Shown here piece after piece: positions 46,100 through 58,429 of a DNA stretch of 64,000 nt. A program made the position numbers and the translations under genes. Position 1 is the first letter of the stretch. Each line of letters opens with the position of its first letter. A model generated the notes under the pieces. That model saw only the letters and a program-made list of their open reading frames with translations, had not been told where the DNA came from and made no database searches. This DNA comes from Silurus meridionalis. Taxonomy: Eukaryota > Chordata > Actinopteri > Siluriformes > Siluridae. The stretch covers positions 3,914,792 to 3,978,791 of the forward strand of contig NC_060909.1 in assembly GCF_014805685.1 (NCBI RefSeq). The letters run 5' to 3'.

Positions 46100-48250
46100 A
46101 TATAAAGCATATATAAAGCATGTTTAGCCATATTGTATCAGAAATGAGTGTCACCTACTTGATATTCATTTCTTGTTGTATAAAAGCAACACTCATGGTT
46201 GTGCAGTTAATATTATTTAACACTGGTATGTGTATGATTGTATATGACAATGGGTAAATTGGTGATGCATCTTTTTGCTTGTTTTGTGAAACTCCCACCA
46301 AAATGTTATTGTCTGTTACCACTTACAGTGTTATAACAGTGATAAACAGTTGTTCCCACCTCTTCCCTTCTTTCTTCTAAAGTTAAGCAGACAAAATTTT
46401 CACGGAGTCTGCATACTCCTTCTGCTTATAAATGCTAAATCCTGATAAATAATGTAACTGTACAAATGATTAGTATGGATATTTAAAAATGGATTTATGG
46501 AACATCTGCCATTCAAGAAAAGATGTAAGATGTGAAATCAAACGTGAGCATATTTCGACCAATCAGACAGAGCTGTGGTATACAAAGTATTTTTAGATGT
46601 ACTTTCTAAACAATAAGTCAACAAATAAATGAACTGTATATAGTATGAGCCTCTGATTAGTATTCATAATCTTTTGCATCCAAGAAACATTCAAGTGCCC
46701 ACCGTCTGTCTCTTGACAGTTGCGATTACGCATTTACAAGCTATTTGCCTGTCAGCACCGAAGTTGTTTCCCTAAAAACACATGTACGCTTAGGGAATAC
46801 CGATGTTAACACAACTTAAATAGGTTTGTGGTAGCGTTTGAATGTGCAGGAAGAAAAAAAAAACACTTGGCCAAAAATTGGATACACACATCACTTTTTA
46901 TAAAATGTGAACGTGGCTTGGACTTGTCACTCTGAAGGAAGCCCATGGAGGGAAGAGCGAAAAAAATCAATATATACTCTCAGCCTCCAAACATTTTAAT
47001 TCCAGCTCTCTGGTTTTTTGGAAAAGAAAGGAAGAGGCTTGTACCCAAAATTAGTTCTATCAAACACTACTCTAACGGTCTCATGCCAAATTGTGAAAAC
47101 ATTAACTGGATGGCAAAAGAGTCACAGATCTATGAATTTCGAAACCGGCTGCATGAACGTGATTCGAATATTGGCTCGTCAACCAACTAATAAAATTCCA
47201 GTGGCACCACTTTGGCAAGCCGTCTGAAGATTTGCTGTGGCACTTAGGCTCTTTAATCAGGATGTGCATGGGGTTTTGGGACACTGCATCACAGATATTG
47301 GTTTGTATACTGTATGTAATGAGGTTATTTGTTATGCAATGAAGTGTCTCCTTTTTTTTTCCAGGAGCTTATCTTGTGACAGCCAGCACATTTAAGCAGC
47401 CTCATAATGGGAATAGAGCAAAGACAGCAGCTGTCACCAGCATGACTGCTCCGAAATGGCGTAAAAATTGTGTTCTTTGGAGAAGTCCGTTATGCGTCTG
47501 TGTTTTTGTGATGTCGTGAGGATGTCTAAAATAGCATGATAAAATTCGGAGCTGTCTCGATCCCCCCCTCTGAAAAGGAACCGTGACCTTTTATTAATGT
47601 TTCCGAAGGTTTAATTTTTTTTTTTTAAAGAGAATGTACCTGTGCTGACAAAAGACCCACTTTTCTCACCCGTTTGCCTTTGTTGTAGTAATTGTTTGCC
47701 CGTAAGCTGATTGGAGACAACGCCTTCTATGAGTCCTGCGGCCAGCAGCGAGATGACCAGTTTTGTTCCATTTTAAGCAATCAAGCATGGGAATAAAAGA
47801 CAACAACAGAGAAAGGTTAATGTATTCCAAATTCCTTTCAGAGTGAAAATTAATACATTTTGAAGTGAGGGGGAAAAAAAAAGCGCAAACGTGTTCCTTT
47901 GATTAAATCTCAGAGTACATGCTTTTACACATCAAAAAAAGGTATATTCTATCCTTCTTAGATAAAACACAGCTATAACTTCTAACAAATACTTACAAAT
48001 TTGTTTTGTATTGATTTATGGTTTCTGCTCACACTCAGTTGACATTTTATCGTCTGCACTTAATGTGATGTTCACTTTCGAGGTACACAATTGGTCACTG
48101 TAAGCCATCTGTTCCTAGGAACCATTTCTAATTTCCTGTCTGCCACATCCTTTGTCTGAATTTGCCATCGCCATTGTCTATAAGCTGTCAAACTAGTCGT
48201 ATGTCTGTGTGGAGGGGTGTGTGTGTGTTACTACAATACTAGCAGCATTG
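46100..48250. other. Non-coding, nothing recognised
   Basis: Intergenic sequence. The open frames around 46945-47284 overlap on both strands and have no recognisable domain. Confidence 0.5.
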
Positions 48251-48257
48251 AGGACAT

Positions 48258-49230
48258 TCTTCTTCTTCTTCCTCTTCTTCTTTCGGCTTCTCCCATTAGG
48301 GGTTGCCACAGTGGATTATCCATCTCCATACCCCCCTATCCTCCACAACTGCCTCTTTCAAACAAACTACCTGCATGTCTTCCCTCACCACATAGATAAA
48401 CCTCCTCATTGGTCTTCCTATTTTCCTCCTTCCAGGTGTCTCCATCCTCAGCATTCTCCTCCTCACCTTGTCTCCAAAACGTCCTACATGCGCTGTCACT
48501 CTAATAAACTAATTTCTAATCCTGTTCATCGTCGTCACTACCAATTAATATCTCAGCATTTTCTCCTCACTAGTCAACACATTTCCATCTTCATGCTTTA
48601 TTGCTCTAACATCCAACACATCCTTCCCAGTTCGGTCTCTCTGCCTGGTCAATCGGTACAAATCCTTTTCTCTTTCCTTAGTGTCCAACTTCTCATACAG
48701 CTTCTCATATGCCTTTTTCTTTGCTTTCGCCACATCCCTCTTCACCTGCTGCCTCATCTCCTTGTACTCCTGCCTACTTTTGTCATTACTCTGTCGATCC
48801 AAATTCCTCCGATGTTCCTGGCCCTACTCCCTTTCCACTTGGTCTCCTGAACACACAACATATCTACATTTTATCCTCTCCATCATATCAGATCCATCTC
48901 TCCCTTTAGCAGTCATACTACCAACATTAAAATACGAACCAAAACCTCCACTCTCCTACACTTCTCCTTTCCCTGCTGTCTATGTAGACATCGTCCTACT
49001 TCCCTTCTCTTCCTCCGGCCAGCAGTAGCTCAGTTTCCACCGGTACCCTGTTGGCTAACGATACCTGTGGCGGTCATTGGTAACCCGGGCCTCGACAGAT
49101 CCGGTATGAAATTCTGATTCGTGATCCACATATTTGATTTTTTCACATTTTACGCTGGATGCCTTCTTAACGCATCCCTCCCCATTTATCCGGGCTTGAG
49201 ACCGGCACTAAAAATGCACTACCCACTCTA
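48258..49230 (-). mobile_element. RTE-like LINE, internally deleted copy carrying both ends
   Basis: Minus strand, read from 49230 down. The 5' leader at about 49075-49220 ('aagcccggataaatggggag' and onward) is the same sequence as the SINE bodies. The start of the endonuclease at about 48840-48960 reads like LNVGSMTAKGRDGSDMMERI. The segment upstream of the reverse transcriptase at 48545-48802 includes QEYKEMRQQVKRDVAKAKKK, then REKDLYRLTRQRDRTGKDVL and DGNVLTSEEKMLR. The C-terminal tail at 48296-48540 has TAHVGRFGDKVRRRMLRM and ends in WRWIIHCGNP. The 3' tail is (GAA)n at 48258-48283. Most of the endonuclease and the whole reverse transcriptase core are deleted, so it is inactive. Confidence 0.88.
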
Positions 49231-49389
49231 GTGGTTGAATGAACACAAATATCCACAAGCATTCTCCAGAATTTAATGAATTCTTCCCAGAAAGTTGAAG
49301 GTTATTATAACAGCAAATGTGGAATGGAATATTTGAAAACGCACATATGAAACTTATGATCAGGTGACCACAAACTGTTGTCCATAAAG

Positions 49390-49500
49390 TGTATCACAGA
49401 TCCCCTGGCTTTGTTTCCCTGGCTATGTCTCTGCTTTGAGACAATGTCTGTTGTAAAAAGCGCTATAGAAATAAACTCAAAACTTGTTTCATGAAGCTCT
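49390..49500 (-). repeat. Short piece of the otophysan dispersed repeat
   Basis: Contains 'ttgtaaaaagcgctatagaa' and 'ataaactcaaaac', the end shared with 58700-58740. Confidence 0.55.
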
Positions 49501-50079
49501 GGGGTTTCCTTCATGCTATTGTGAAAACCATTGATATATAGTAGAATGCTTTTTATTATTGCAGCTCAACATTAAGCATTAATATTATACCAACAAATTG
49601 ACTTTTATATCACGCTTCAAGTACATTCAGCATTTCTATGTTAAATGATATCATCAATAATTATTCCCCTCATATCTCTGCCCTTCAGAGATAAAATTGT
49701 TATATGGAAGGTATACGCTTGATCAGTCTGTGAGAATGTGGCATGGCTCAGGTCTTAGCAAAAGCCTGAGAAAATTTCAAGTCTCAGTAAACTTAATGGC
49801 TTACAAACATCTCCGCCACCGACTATACCTACCACAGGTTTCAGTTGCTGAGCTACTGACTGAGCGCATCTGTGCTGAATTTCACACATCATCAGGTATC
49901 ATTTCCATCAATGTTCCTCACTGGATTTTGAGCTCGGGTTATATGTTGGGTTTTTGTGCATGTTCTTCCCAAGACCATGTTGGCTTCCTTATTTGTTTTG
50001 CAGTGAAATCTATTTAAATGATAGTTAATTAACTTAATTAATTCATTATAAGATAACACGTCATGAACGTGTCCTGTCT
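49501..50079. other. Non-coding, nothing recognised
   Basis: The open frame at 49697-50017 (106 codons, plus strand) has no recognisable domain. Confidence 0.5.
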
Positions 50080-50279
50080 TCTCATGCGATTACAACACGG
50101 CTCAACACAGCGATAATGAAGCGTGTTGTAGAACGTTGTGGCGAGGGTTCCTCACGACGGCAGCTCAAACAGCCTCAATATTCTCTAATGTTTTTGCCCA
50201 TTCAATACCACTTGGGAACTTCTTTTTTAAGGCTTTTCTGAAATTACACCCCCATGGTGTAATCGCATGAGCAGACGGA
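50080..50279. mobile_element. Worn MITE with inverted 'tctcatgcgattaca' termini
   Basis: 'gtcttctcatgcgattacaa' at 50080-50099 is the imperfect complement of 'gtgtaatcgcatgagcagac' at 50258-50277. About 200 bp apart, with no coding content. Confidence 0.6.
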
Positions 50280-50689
50280 ACATAATCATGACGTCCTAAC
50301 TGGTAATGGCGCCGAAATTCCCTTCGCGCAGCACATCACCATTCTTATAAAGGCTTTTACAGCAAACACTTATTGTACACCACTCCATTGCTCCATTATA
50401 TCTAATAGCAAGGGGTGATGTGATGCCGAACAATTGGCAACACAATGGGGTCGCAAAATCCTAGTTCCAAAATGTGCAATGTGCAAATGTTTCCTTGCAA
50501 CATCCTGTATATATGATTTTGATAATGTTGGGTTGCAATTTCTACCACTGTAAATAGAAATCTCAGACCCACTGTCTATGTTTTACAGACCCCTGATTGT
50601 GGATACCACTTCGAAAATCACTGTAAGGTTTTATTTGTGCATGTTCTTTCATGTGATTTTTTCTTCAGGTTCTCCAGGTTTCCACGAAC

Positions 50690-50935
50690 CTCCCTAAGAA
50701 ATTTCAAAAAGCAATGACTGGTGTCCCATCCAGGGTGTAATCACCAATATTTTCTTGAGGTATGTGCCTGATGCATTGTGACCCTGAACAGGCTGAAGAG
50801 GAATGTAAAAGTGAAGAATCGAATAAACGCGACTGTTGAGATTTCTCTCAAAAAATGTGAGAACGTGGAAAAAATGTGAAATTTTAATTAGAAATGTTTG
50901 ACTGACATTCCATCCAGGGTGTTTTCCTGCCATTT
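50690..50935. repeat. Worn dispersed repeat ('ggtgtcccatccagggtgta' type)
   Basis: Contains 'actggtgtcccatccagggt', 'gcattgtgaccctgaacagg' and a second partial 'attccatccagggtgttttc'-like copy near 50908-50930. Related to the fragment at 13958. Confidence 0.6.
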
Positions 50936-50939
50936 GCTT

Positions 50940-52299
50940 CGAAATGTTCAGTCAGGCTAGACCATGAAATTGAGACAAACTGAATGCTGAACTAGATTTG
51001 ATGCACCAAATTCCAATTTGAGTCTACCTATTTATTGTTTATTACTAAATTAGAAACATTTTGTGATTAGTTTTGTCCTATATTTTTACATTAACTATAC
51101 AAATTATTAAGAAATTATGATGATGCTTATAATTACAAATATGAATTTCCTGCTGCTTGTGTGGCCTTGAAGCAACAAACATCATTGGCTGAAGTTAAAT
51201 CAGATCTTAAATGATCAGTCGGACGAAATAATCTGAGAATAGCCCAAAGAAAGTGTTTAGGGTTGAAATAAAATACACACTCACTGTTTTGCTCAGACTG
51301 AAACAGCAACAATGAGCATATTTACAAACCCTGGTGTTTTTATGTTAATATTTCATATAAAAAAAATAAAATCAGTCTTCATTTTGATTCGCTTCACCAT
51401 TCAAGCATGACAGCACCAGCGTTTTGTTCGTACATGCCTCTCTTTTTTTTGTCAGCCACAAACCTAAACCTTCAGCAGTAAATCTTCTGGGTAACTGCAA
51501 CAATTTAGTCTGATGCAAACAGCCAGTGCGGGATTTAGAAAGCAAACATATTGGAATGTGTGTTCAGGTCATTACCACACAGCTGTTTCTCAACGAATTC
51601 CCTTAACCACAGAAAGGAGAAGGCATTGTGCTCATTGCATCTTTAATCAAAATGAAAATGGCTTTTATTCTCATTAAAAATGCAGGTCAATTCATTGCCA
51701 GGAATAACTAGGAAGAGCATGGTGCCTTTAAACTTACAGCAAATAGACATGTCCTGTAGGTCGTCCCTGCCATGATTCCTATGCACCATTTGGGCCTCAA
51801 ATATTTTTCTGGTAAAGATTAGCAAATATTTAGCTAAAAGGCACGAATGAATTTGACTTATTTCTTGATTACACAATAATCGCAAATAACACCAATTTCT
51901 CAGTGTGAATATGAATTCGTGAGAAGCGGCTGAGCATAATCATATTAGCAGGGTGACCTTTAGCAATCGATGTGCTCTGGCTTGGGGTGACCTTTAACTG
52001 AGCATATGGTCTGCTGGTAAATACCGCTAGTGAATTGTGCAGTGAAAGAGACGTGAGCTCTCTGGCCCCACAGGTGGCCTGTGTGACCATTCAATTTGCT
52101 CCCTGGAAATTGGACTTTGTTTTTGTGCGTTTTTGTGTGTTTTGTTAATCGCTGCTATGTCAAAATTTGTGGAGACCAAATTTTCTCTAATTAACACACT
52201 GTAGGTAATCATCGATATGTCTTGTGAGTGGTTAGAAGGTCTTGCAGGAAAAGTTTAGCATTTTGGTACAATGCTTCATGATTTTTGAAAAAAAAATGA
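50940..52299. other. Non-coding, nothing recognised
   Basis: Intergenic sequence, no gene signal. Confidence 0.5.
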
Positions 52300-52525
52300 A
52301 AGAACGGTGCTTGTCACATGTACTTTACAGCAGAGTGAAATCTCTTTCTTTGCATAACCCTGCAATGTAAGGAAGCTGGGGTCAGACATGATACAGCCCC
52401 TCTGGAGCACAGAATGTTAAGGGACTTGTTTAAAGATCCCAAGAGCGGAAGCTTGTCAATACCAGGGCTAGAACACCCAACATGCTGAACAATAATCCAG
52501 AGCCTTAACCACTACCATTTCCCCA
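52300..52525 (-). mobile_element. tRNA-type SINE, family 2, minus-strand copy
   Basis: Plus-strand text 'cagcagagtgaaatctcttt', 'aaggaagctggggtcagaca', 'gcccctctggagcacagaat' and 'aatccagagccttaaccact' is the complement of the family at 37280. The adjoining A-rich sequence 52530-52740 is low-complexity (CAAAA/AAAAC). Confidence 0.8.
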
Positions 52526-53211
52526 CACACATGAACACAAAAACACAACAAAAACAAACAACTAACTATAAAAAAAACTCTGTCGAACCAAAAAATACCA
52601 CAACAAAACAAAAATTTAATCCTAAAGCATAAAAAAATCTAACAAAGCAACAGAACAGCATATGAAAACAGCAAAAATTAAAAAAAAAAAAAAAAAACAA
52701 TAGAAAAAAAAAAATACAAAACAACAAATAGAATATTCAAATACAAGAGGATTTTATTTGTGCTTGTCTTTTCATCAAGGGCATCCGTATGATAAGATTT
52801 AGCTTTTGATATGCTGATAACCCTCTATATAAGTCGATGGATATGTTGATGCTGACAATTTGCTTCATTTTTTTTTCTAAAAGTAAGAATTACTCCTCGC
52901 TATAATAACATATAATCTCACATTAATTTCATATTCAATCGTTTATCTAAATGAAACTAAACAACTGATTTCAGTGTGAGCCACTCATGTTCAGCCTTCA
53001 GTGAGATTTTCTGCTTCTTCTTCTTCCACTCTGTTTATTCATACTGATGTTTCCATTATTCATTTGTTCTGTATGTATATTTTTGAAGAGATGAATGAAA
53101 AAAATGTGATGAAATCAAAAACATATTGCAGACACTTGACCATTAGATTAATCCCTATTTGCTGTTATAATAACCTCCTATATTATATCCTATATACAGT
53201 ATATACATACA

Positions 53212-53825
53212 GTGGTGGGGGAAGTACACAAAGCATGTACTTGGGTAAAAGTGTCCCTTTAAACTTGCACTTGAGTAAAAGTACAAAAGTATTTATGGCT
53301 ATAATGACTTATTTCTCATCACAAGATTATTTGCTAACTAATAACTAATTTTATGTGAAAAGACTCTAATGTTACTTTCAACACACCAATCTATTAAAAG
53401 ATTGATATTAATGAATCAAACAATGAGCCCAAAACCATCTTAAAAAAAAAAAAAAATGTAAAAAAAATAATAAATATTAAATATTAAAAATAAATGTAAA
53501 AAAAAAAACTTATATTCGGCTTCTCCCATTAGGGGTCGCCACAGTGGATCATCTGTATTCATGATCCGCATATTCGATTTGGCACATGTTTAACGCTTGA
53601 TGCCCTTCCTAACACAACCCTCCCCATTTATCCGAGCTTGGGACCGGCGCTAAGAGTGCACTGGCTTGTGGAACCCTAATGGCTGGGGTTGGTTCCCAGC
53701 CATTGTTGGTTCCCAGCCAATGTTAAAAAATAATAAGGCCACGGGTGTTATGGCAAGTCACAGGTTTTTTCTTAAACTGTTCTGCTTGCTGTTAAAATGA
53801 CGCTGAACTGTATGTTCATGTTAAG
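53212..53825 (-). mobile_element. hAT-type relic, copy 3, carrying a nested SINE
   Basis: Begins 'cagtggtgggggaagtacac'; 'atgtgaaaagactctaatgt' and 'caacacaccaatctattaaa' match copy 2 (39413) in reverse. The sequence resumes after the SINE with 'aatgacgctgaactgtatgt', again matching copy 2. The SINE at 53515-53722 is inserted between. Confidence 0.7.
53515..53722 (-). mobile_element. tRNA-Glu-type SINE, copy 2 (head lost)
   Basis: Read on the minus strand: '(gg)gaaccaaccccagccatt', then 'cactcttagcgccggtccca', 'agctcggataaatggggagg', 'gttgtgttaggaagggcatc', then 'atgcggatcatgaatacaga', 'tgatccactgtggcgacccc' and 'gagaagccga'. The tRNA head is missing apart from its last bases. It keeps the longest junction between LINE 5' leader and LINE 3' end (53555-53570). 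A partial duplication of the 'ggttcccagcca' end lies at 53691-53722. Confidence 0.88.
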
Positions 53826-53844
53826 CAGATGGTGGTTCTAGTTT

Positions 53845-54015
53845 GTATGACGCTCTGGGTGAACCATGCAATGACCCAAAGTCTCTCTGATTGATTAGTT
53901 CCAGCTTTGAAAAGCTCCTCTCTGCTTCAGCTAACATCAATGAATGAGTAAAACATAATCTCAGAGCAGTCCACAAATTTGTATAGATTTCAGAGAGCTC
54001 CATTTCATGTATAAA
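53845..54015 (-). pseudogene. hAT transposase dimerisation-domain fragment
   Basis: Minus strand reads LSEIYTNLWTALRLCFTHSL, MLAEAERSFSKLELINQRDF. The AERSFSKLELI block is the conserved end of hAT transposases of the ZMYM/TTF-associated type. It is preceded by its usual 3' non-coding text 'gtatgacgctctgggtgaac'. Only this fragment is present. Confidence 0.85.
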
Positions 54016-54639
54016 TATCACCCTAAATGCACAATTAATTCACATCACTGTGCACAATTGATCAAACTCTCAGAACCAAGAACCATCCAACTCCTTTTCT
54101 AATTGTAGCCATAAGATACCTACATCATCTATATCCTTATAATGTATGTCTTTTAAATGAGCCTTATAAGCTCCACTGAAGATTCCCATTACTGAACATC
54201 AGTACAATCACAGAAAACCTTTATGACATCACTCATTGTTTTAAACTATACACATTATGATAAACTACATACTGTAAATTATAATACACACCTTTATCTT
54301 TTGCACCATCCCCCTTCTTTCTTCTTTTTTCTGAATTGGGTTCCTGAGGGTTTAGACGTTTGTTTAATCATCCGTGATTTTAATTTGGATTCTGCTCTCC
54401 TTACTGATGTGACGTCACACCAGGTCTTCTCAGTTCTACCACTGGAAACCCTGAAGGCTGAGGTGATGTCACCCAACCCCTGCCTCTGCCTAGGATGACC
54501 ATGCCGAAGGATGCCAGATTCCTAAATCTGCACCATGCCAGGCTATAATAAAAAAGAAATTGGTTGCTTGCTGCGTGTTTGAACAGTTAAGTTTTTATTA
54601 ACTAAATAAATAAAAAGTAACGACTGTGGCATTGAGTAA

Positions 54640-54875
54640 AAGACAGGAGGTGGAGCTTGAGGTAGCAGAGCTGAAGATGTTGACATTTTCATTGGGAGTG
54701 ATGACGATGGACAGAATTAGAAACGAGTTTAATAGAGGGACTGCTCATGTAGGACATTTTGGAGTCAAGGTGAGGGAGGTGTGATGTAGAGGTGATGTAG
54801 ATGTTGAGGTATGGAGAGGGATGATCTGCGGTGGCGAACCCTAATGGGAGAAGCTGAAAGAAGAAAAAAAAAAAG
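54640..54875 (+). mobile_element. RTE-like LINE, 3' end fragment, internally deleted
   Basis: Starts within 'gtggagcttgaggtagcaga', continues 'gatgacgatggacagaatta', 'gctcatgtaggacattttgg', then jumps to 'gaggtgatgtagatgttgag' and the 3' end 'gatctgcggtggcgaaccct', 'aatgggagaagctgaaagaa' with an A-rich tail. It matches the other two LINE ends. Confidence 0.85.
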
Positions 54876-54879
54876 AAAT

Positions 54880-55970
54880 ACAAATTAACGACAGATCTTG
54901 TCAAATGGAGTTTATTTTAATGGACTTTATTTATTATGACTCAACTTGTATACTTAAATGTTTTGATTTTTTTGTATGAATTCAATATTTGGATTGATGG
55001 CTACATCTGATGGAAATTTTGTCAATAGCCCACTTAGAAATCCCCTTACTAATAAAAATGCGGATGTGTCAAATACTTATTTTCCCCGCTGTATTTACAT
55101 ACATAAATACATGCATATAATCACTTTTCACATGTACATAAAAGATTCTTCACATCCATCATCACAATTTGAAAAAAACTGCAAAAGACTGATAACAGAG
55201 ACTGATGACAAAGGGCTTGGAATTCTGGAATTCTGTGGCTCAGCTGGCAGGAATTCTCCAGGTTGAAAAGGTTATGAATCACTTGATTTCTTAAAGCTGA
55301 AGGCCATATGGGACTAGTTGAGTTAATTCATATTCTCCTTCTCTCCCAGAATAGAGAAAATACTGTTTCACCATGTTTATGGTTTATGCCTCTGCAGGCC
55401 TGCTTGCATCATGATGATTTAATATGTGAGAAAGTAAACGTGTTCTTTTCGGATGAATCGCAGATTATACAAAAACACTGTAGAAGAGCCGAAAGCAGAA
55501 AGCATTAACTAAACAACTATATAATGCACACTTTACAGTGATAGCTAGCATTCGATTTCTTTAATAACAAAAAATATGCACTTTCCCCTCCCCGAAAAGT
55601 TATCTGTTCTAGTTCCATGACTTCCACGATGCCACTGTTGAGCCGTTACACAAAGCACAACAACCATCACAATTTCTCATCTATATGCCAGCATTAGCTG
55701 CTGCCTGACATGTAAATTGTTTCGGATAAATGCGTCTGCTGCATGCATAAATTTTAACGTAATGAAGAAAAGATAAAATGACTTGTTTTACCGCACTGGA
55801 AAAGACTTATGCAACCTGTTTTTGCTTCAAAATTTAGAGTAGTTCATTATGACGTTTGTTTGCTTTCATATGGATGGAAGATTTTCAGGACCATTTGGAG
55901 CTAAATATGCGACGGGAGTCCATTAACTACTGTTATATGGCAAGCGGGACAAAGAAAGAAAGCAAACAAA
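54880..55970. other. Non-coding, nothing recognised
   Basis: AT-rich intergenic sequence; a short SINE tail-like phrase 'cggataaatgcgtctgctgc' lies at 55724-55743. Confidence 0.5.
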
Positions 55971-55974
55971 GAGG

Positions 55975-56165
55975 ATTTCACTTTACATACATTGACACAT
56001 AGTGAAATTCTTCTTTTACACATCCCAGGTGCAGGGTCAGCTATGATACATCAACCCTTGAGTAGAGAGGGTTAAGAGCCTTCCTCAGGGGCCCAACAGT
56101 GGCATCTTATTGAAACCCTATCCAGTAACCCAGAACCTTAAGAGATTAGGCCACCACTGGCCATT
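55975..56165 (-). mobile_element. tRNA-type SINE, family 2, minus-strand copy
   Basis: 'cacatagtgaaattcttctt', 'ggtgcagggtcagctatgat', 'gagagggttaagagccttcc', 'tcaggggcccaacagtggca' and 'aacccagaaccttaagagat' are the complement of the family. Confidence 0.8.
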
Positions 56166-56169
56166 AAAA

Positions 56170-57329
56170 ATAAAAGCTGACAGGTTGTACTGTTATAGGA
56201 AAATAATCAATGATGGGAAAATATATTGTGGTGTGTTTCCAAAACAATTAAATTGTTTAACACTTAAATTAACACAATTTAATTTTGGATTAATTAAGTA
56301 AACATGGGCGAACTTCTGACACTGTCCAAAAATGTTTGCAGACCATCTAACCCTAAATATTTGTGTACTCTCTCAGCTGTTGCACACCACAGGCCAGACA
56401 GAGAGAAAGGTGGGGAGAAAAGTTCATAACAATAATAATAACTTATAACAACAGCTTCTATTGGCGCCTGCTAAATGCCGTAAATATTATTGACCCTCAC
56501 TAACAGTACAGTGTACAGATGAGGAGCCAAAACTCACTAGACAAGATTCCTATAACAGCACACTATACTGTTTTATTCTAACAAATTACCTTTAAAATTG
56601 ATTTTACTGTTTTTACAATGCACACTTTTAGGGTAAAATCACTTTTTTTGTTGATTATTTAAAGCTGATGTTTGAATTTTTTACAAAGGAGATTTTCGTT
56701 TTATTGACTTTTCTTCCTAAGTACTGTGTCTTTCTGGGCCAGCATACACTCAAGTTGATTACTTTCCTTACAACAGCAAATCCAAGTGTTTTATTCAAAG
56801 TCCCTGTGTAAGTTGTTACCATAGAAACAATAACATTTTCTACCTAGTATATTGATATAAAAATGAGATTTGTAGTAAGACTTCAGGCAGACCTTGTGCT
56901 GTGTAGAATAAATCAAATCGAAGCCTGAGAATTATTAGCAGCATTGCTATATACGATTATATAATATTCACATAAAGCTTGGAATACAGATCACTATCAC
57001 AAAAGCTATTTTAAGAAGACCTGTTGAAAAGATTTGAGCCTTTATTACAGTAATGTGCTAAATTTTCCACATTAGGCCTGAGCCATGCTACACGATTTAG
57101 ACAATCAGTGCTGAATCAATGAGCAAGCCAAAATACAATGACAGTTTATTTGCCCTGGATAATTCTTCATTTATCAACCCACCTACTGTTTTTCCAGAAT
57201 AAACCTTATTACACTTTCAAGTCATATTTACAGAAGGTTACAATCAATCATTGTAAATCCGCTTGGATCCTGGGATCCTGGTCCTATTGGAAAACACTTG
57301 CTGCTGGTGAGGTTGGCTCCATATAATAA
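56170..57329. other. Non-coding, nothing recognised apart from a short SINE-tail phrase
   Basis: Contains 'ggcgcctgctaaatgccgta' near 56464 (SINE tail). Otherwise featureless. Confidence 0.5.
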
Positions 57330-57331
57330 AC

Positions 57332-58348
57332 CTAGAGGTGGAAAGAGTAATAAAATATTCTACTCAAGAAAAAGTATTGTTACTTCAATATAATTGTACT
57401 TAAGTACAAGTTACTGGGTTTAGAAATCTATTCAATAAAAGTAAAAAGCAGTTTATTTCAAATGTATTCATACTAAAATTTACATTAAATTTTTTAACCT
57501 ACAGTGGGGGAATCTAGTTCAAAAAGTAGAAGGAGATATAAATCTCAATCTATTTGTTTTTGATTGAATTGAATTACAAATTTAAGTTCAATAACAAAAA
57601 ACCTCAACAAACAACCTGAGTCTAATGTGAGATTTGCACTGTTACAGCAAAAGAAAAAAAATCGTCTTTTATAATGTCATTTATGATGAAATCGTCCCCT
57701 GGTGGTCTAGTGGTTAGGATGCGGCGCTCTTACCGCTGCGGCCCGGGTTCGATCCCCGGTCAGGGAACCACCCCCAGCCGGTCCCACCCCCAGCCGGTCC
57801 CAACCCCGGATAAATGTGGAGGGTTGCGTTAGGAAGGGAATCCAGTGTAAAAACGTGCCAAATCAAACATGCGGAGGATCCGCTGTGGCGACCCCTAACT
57901 GGAGAAACCGAAAGAAAGTTATTAATGATATGAAATCACAAATGCAGATTTAGAACTTAGACAGTGAACAAACACTTTCATCAGTTTTTGATTAGATGGC
58001 ATTTCGCTTTTAGCTGGGTCTGCATCACTGCCGTCTGTCTTGTCCGTCTCCATCTTTCTTTCTTGTTTAGCACTTTCGTTCTCCCGCCCATGAATCGATC
58101 AGTGGAGTAGTTTTCGGGGCCAAATTTATAACCCCTTTGAATAATTTTTATTGATTTATATTTTTTGTCAGTAACGGATATGATTTCAAATGTTGTTAAG
58201 TACAATACTTAAAAAAAAAACATACATAAAGAAAAGTAAAATTACAGATTTTAAAAATTACTTTAAAAAGTAGAAGTACACAAAAAACTCCATTACACTC
58301 AATTACAGAAATGCAAGTAAATATAATTTGTTACTTTGCACTTCTGGA
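57332..58348. mobile_element. hAT-type relic ('agaggtggaaagagtaataa'), carrying a nested SINE
   Basis: Left end 'tagaggtggaaagagtaata', 'ctactcaagaaaaagtattg', 'ttacttcaatataattgtac', right end 'aaagtagaagtacacaaaaa', 'actccattacactcaattac', 'gttactttgcacttctggaa': imperfect inverted ends of the common fish 'ggtgggtagagtac' hAT family. About 1 kb, non-coding. The SINE at 57694-57917 is inserted in it. Confidence 0.8.
57694..57917 (+). mobile_element. tRNA-Glu-headed SINE, copy 3
   Basis: Head at 57695-57767 keeps a tRNA-Glu fold with an extra C in the acceptor stem. A box 'tggtctagtgg', B box GGTTCGATCCC. The anticodon loop reads CTCTTAC, so the anticodon position is CTT instead of CTC. The body has a short local duplication ('cccccagccggtcccac' twice). 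The tail 'tccgctgtggcgacccctaa' then 'ctggagaaaccgaaag' equals the LINE 3' end. Possible target duplication around 'tgaaatc'. Confidence 0.93.
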
Positions 58349-58429
58349 AAAGCCTAAAGATTAATGTGGAAATTTGAACTCAAGAACCATGCAGATGAAG
58401 CAATACCCTCATTAATATAAACAGTTTGC

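Noticed and set aside
45901..46116. 71-codon open frame, plus strand
   Set aside because: Part of a high-copy otophysan dispersed repeat.
48209..48850. 213-codon open frame on the plus strand
   Set aside because: It is the antisense of an RTE-like LINE copy (C-terminal tail and pre-RT segment read on the minus strand); low-complexity Ser/Leu/Pro content.
57695..57767. tRNA gene
   Set aside because: Also a SINE head, with a disturbed acceptor stem and changed anticodon.
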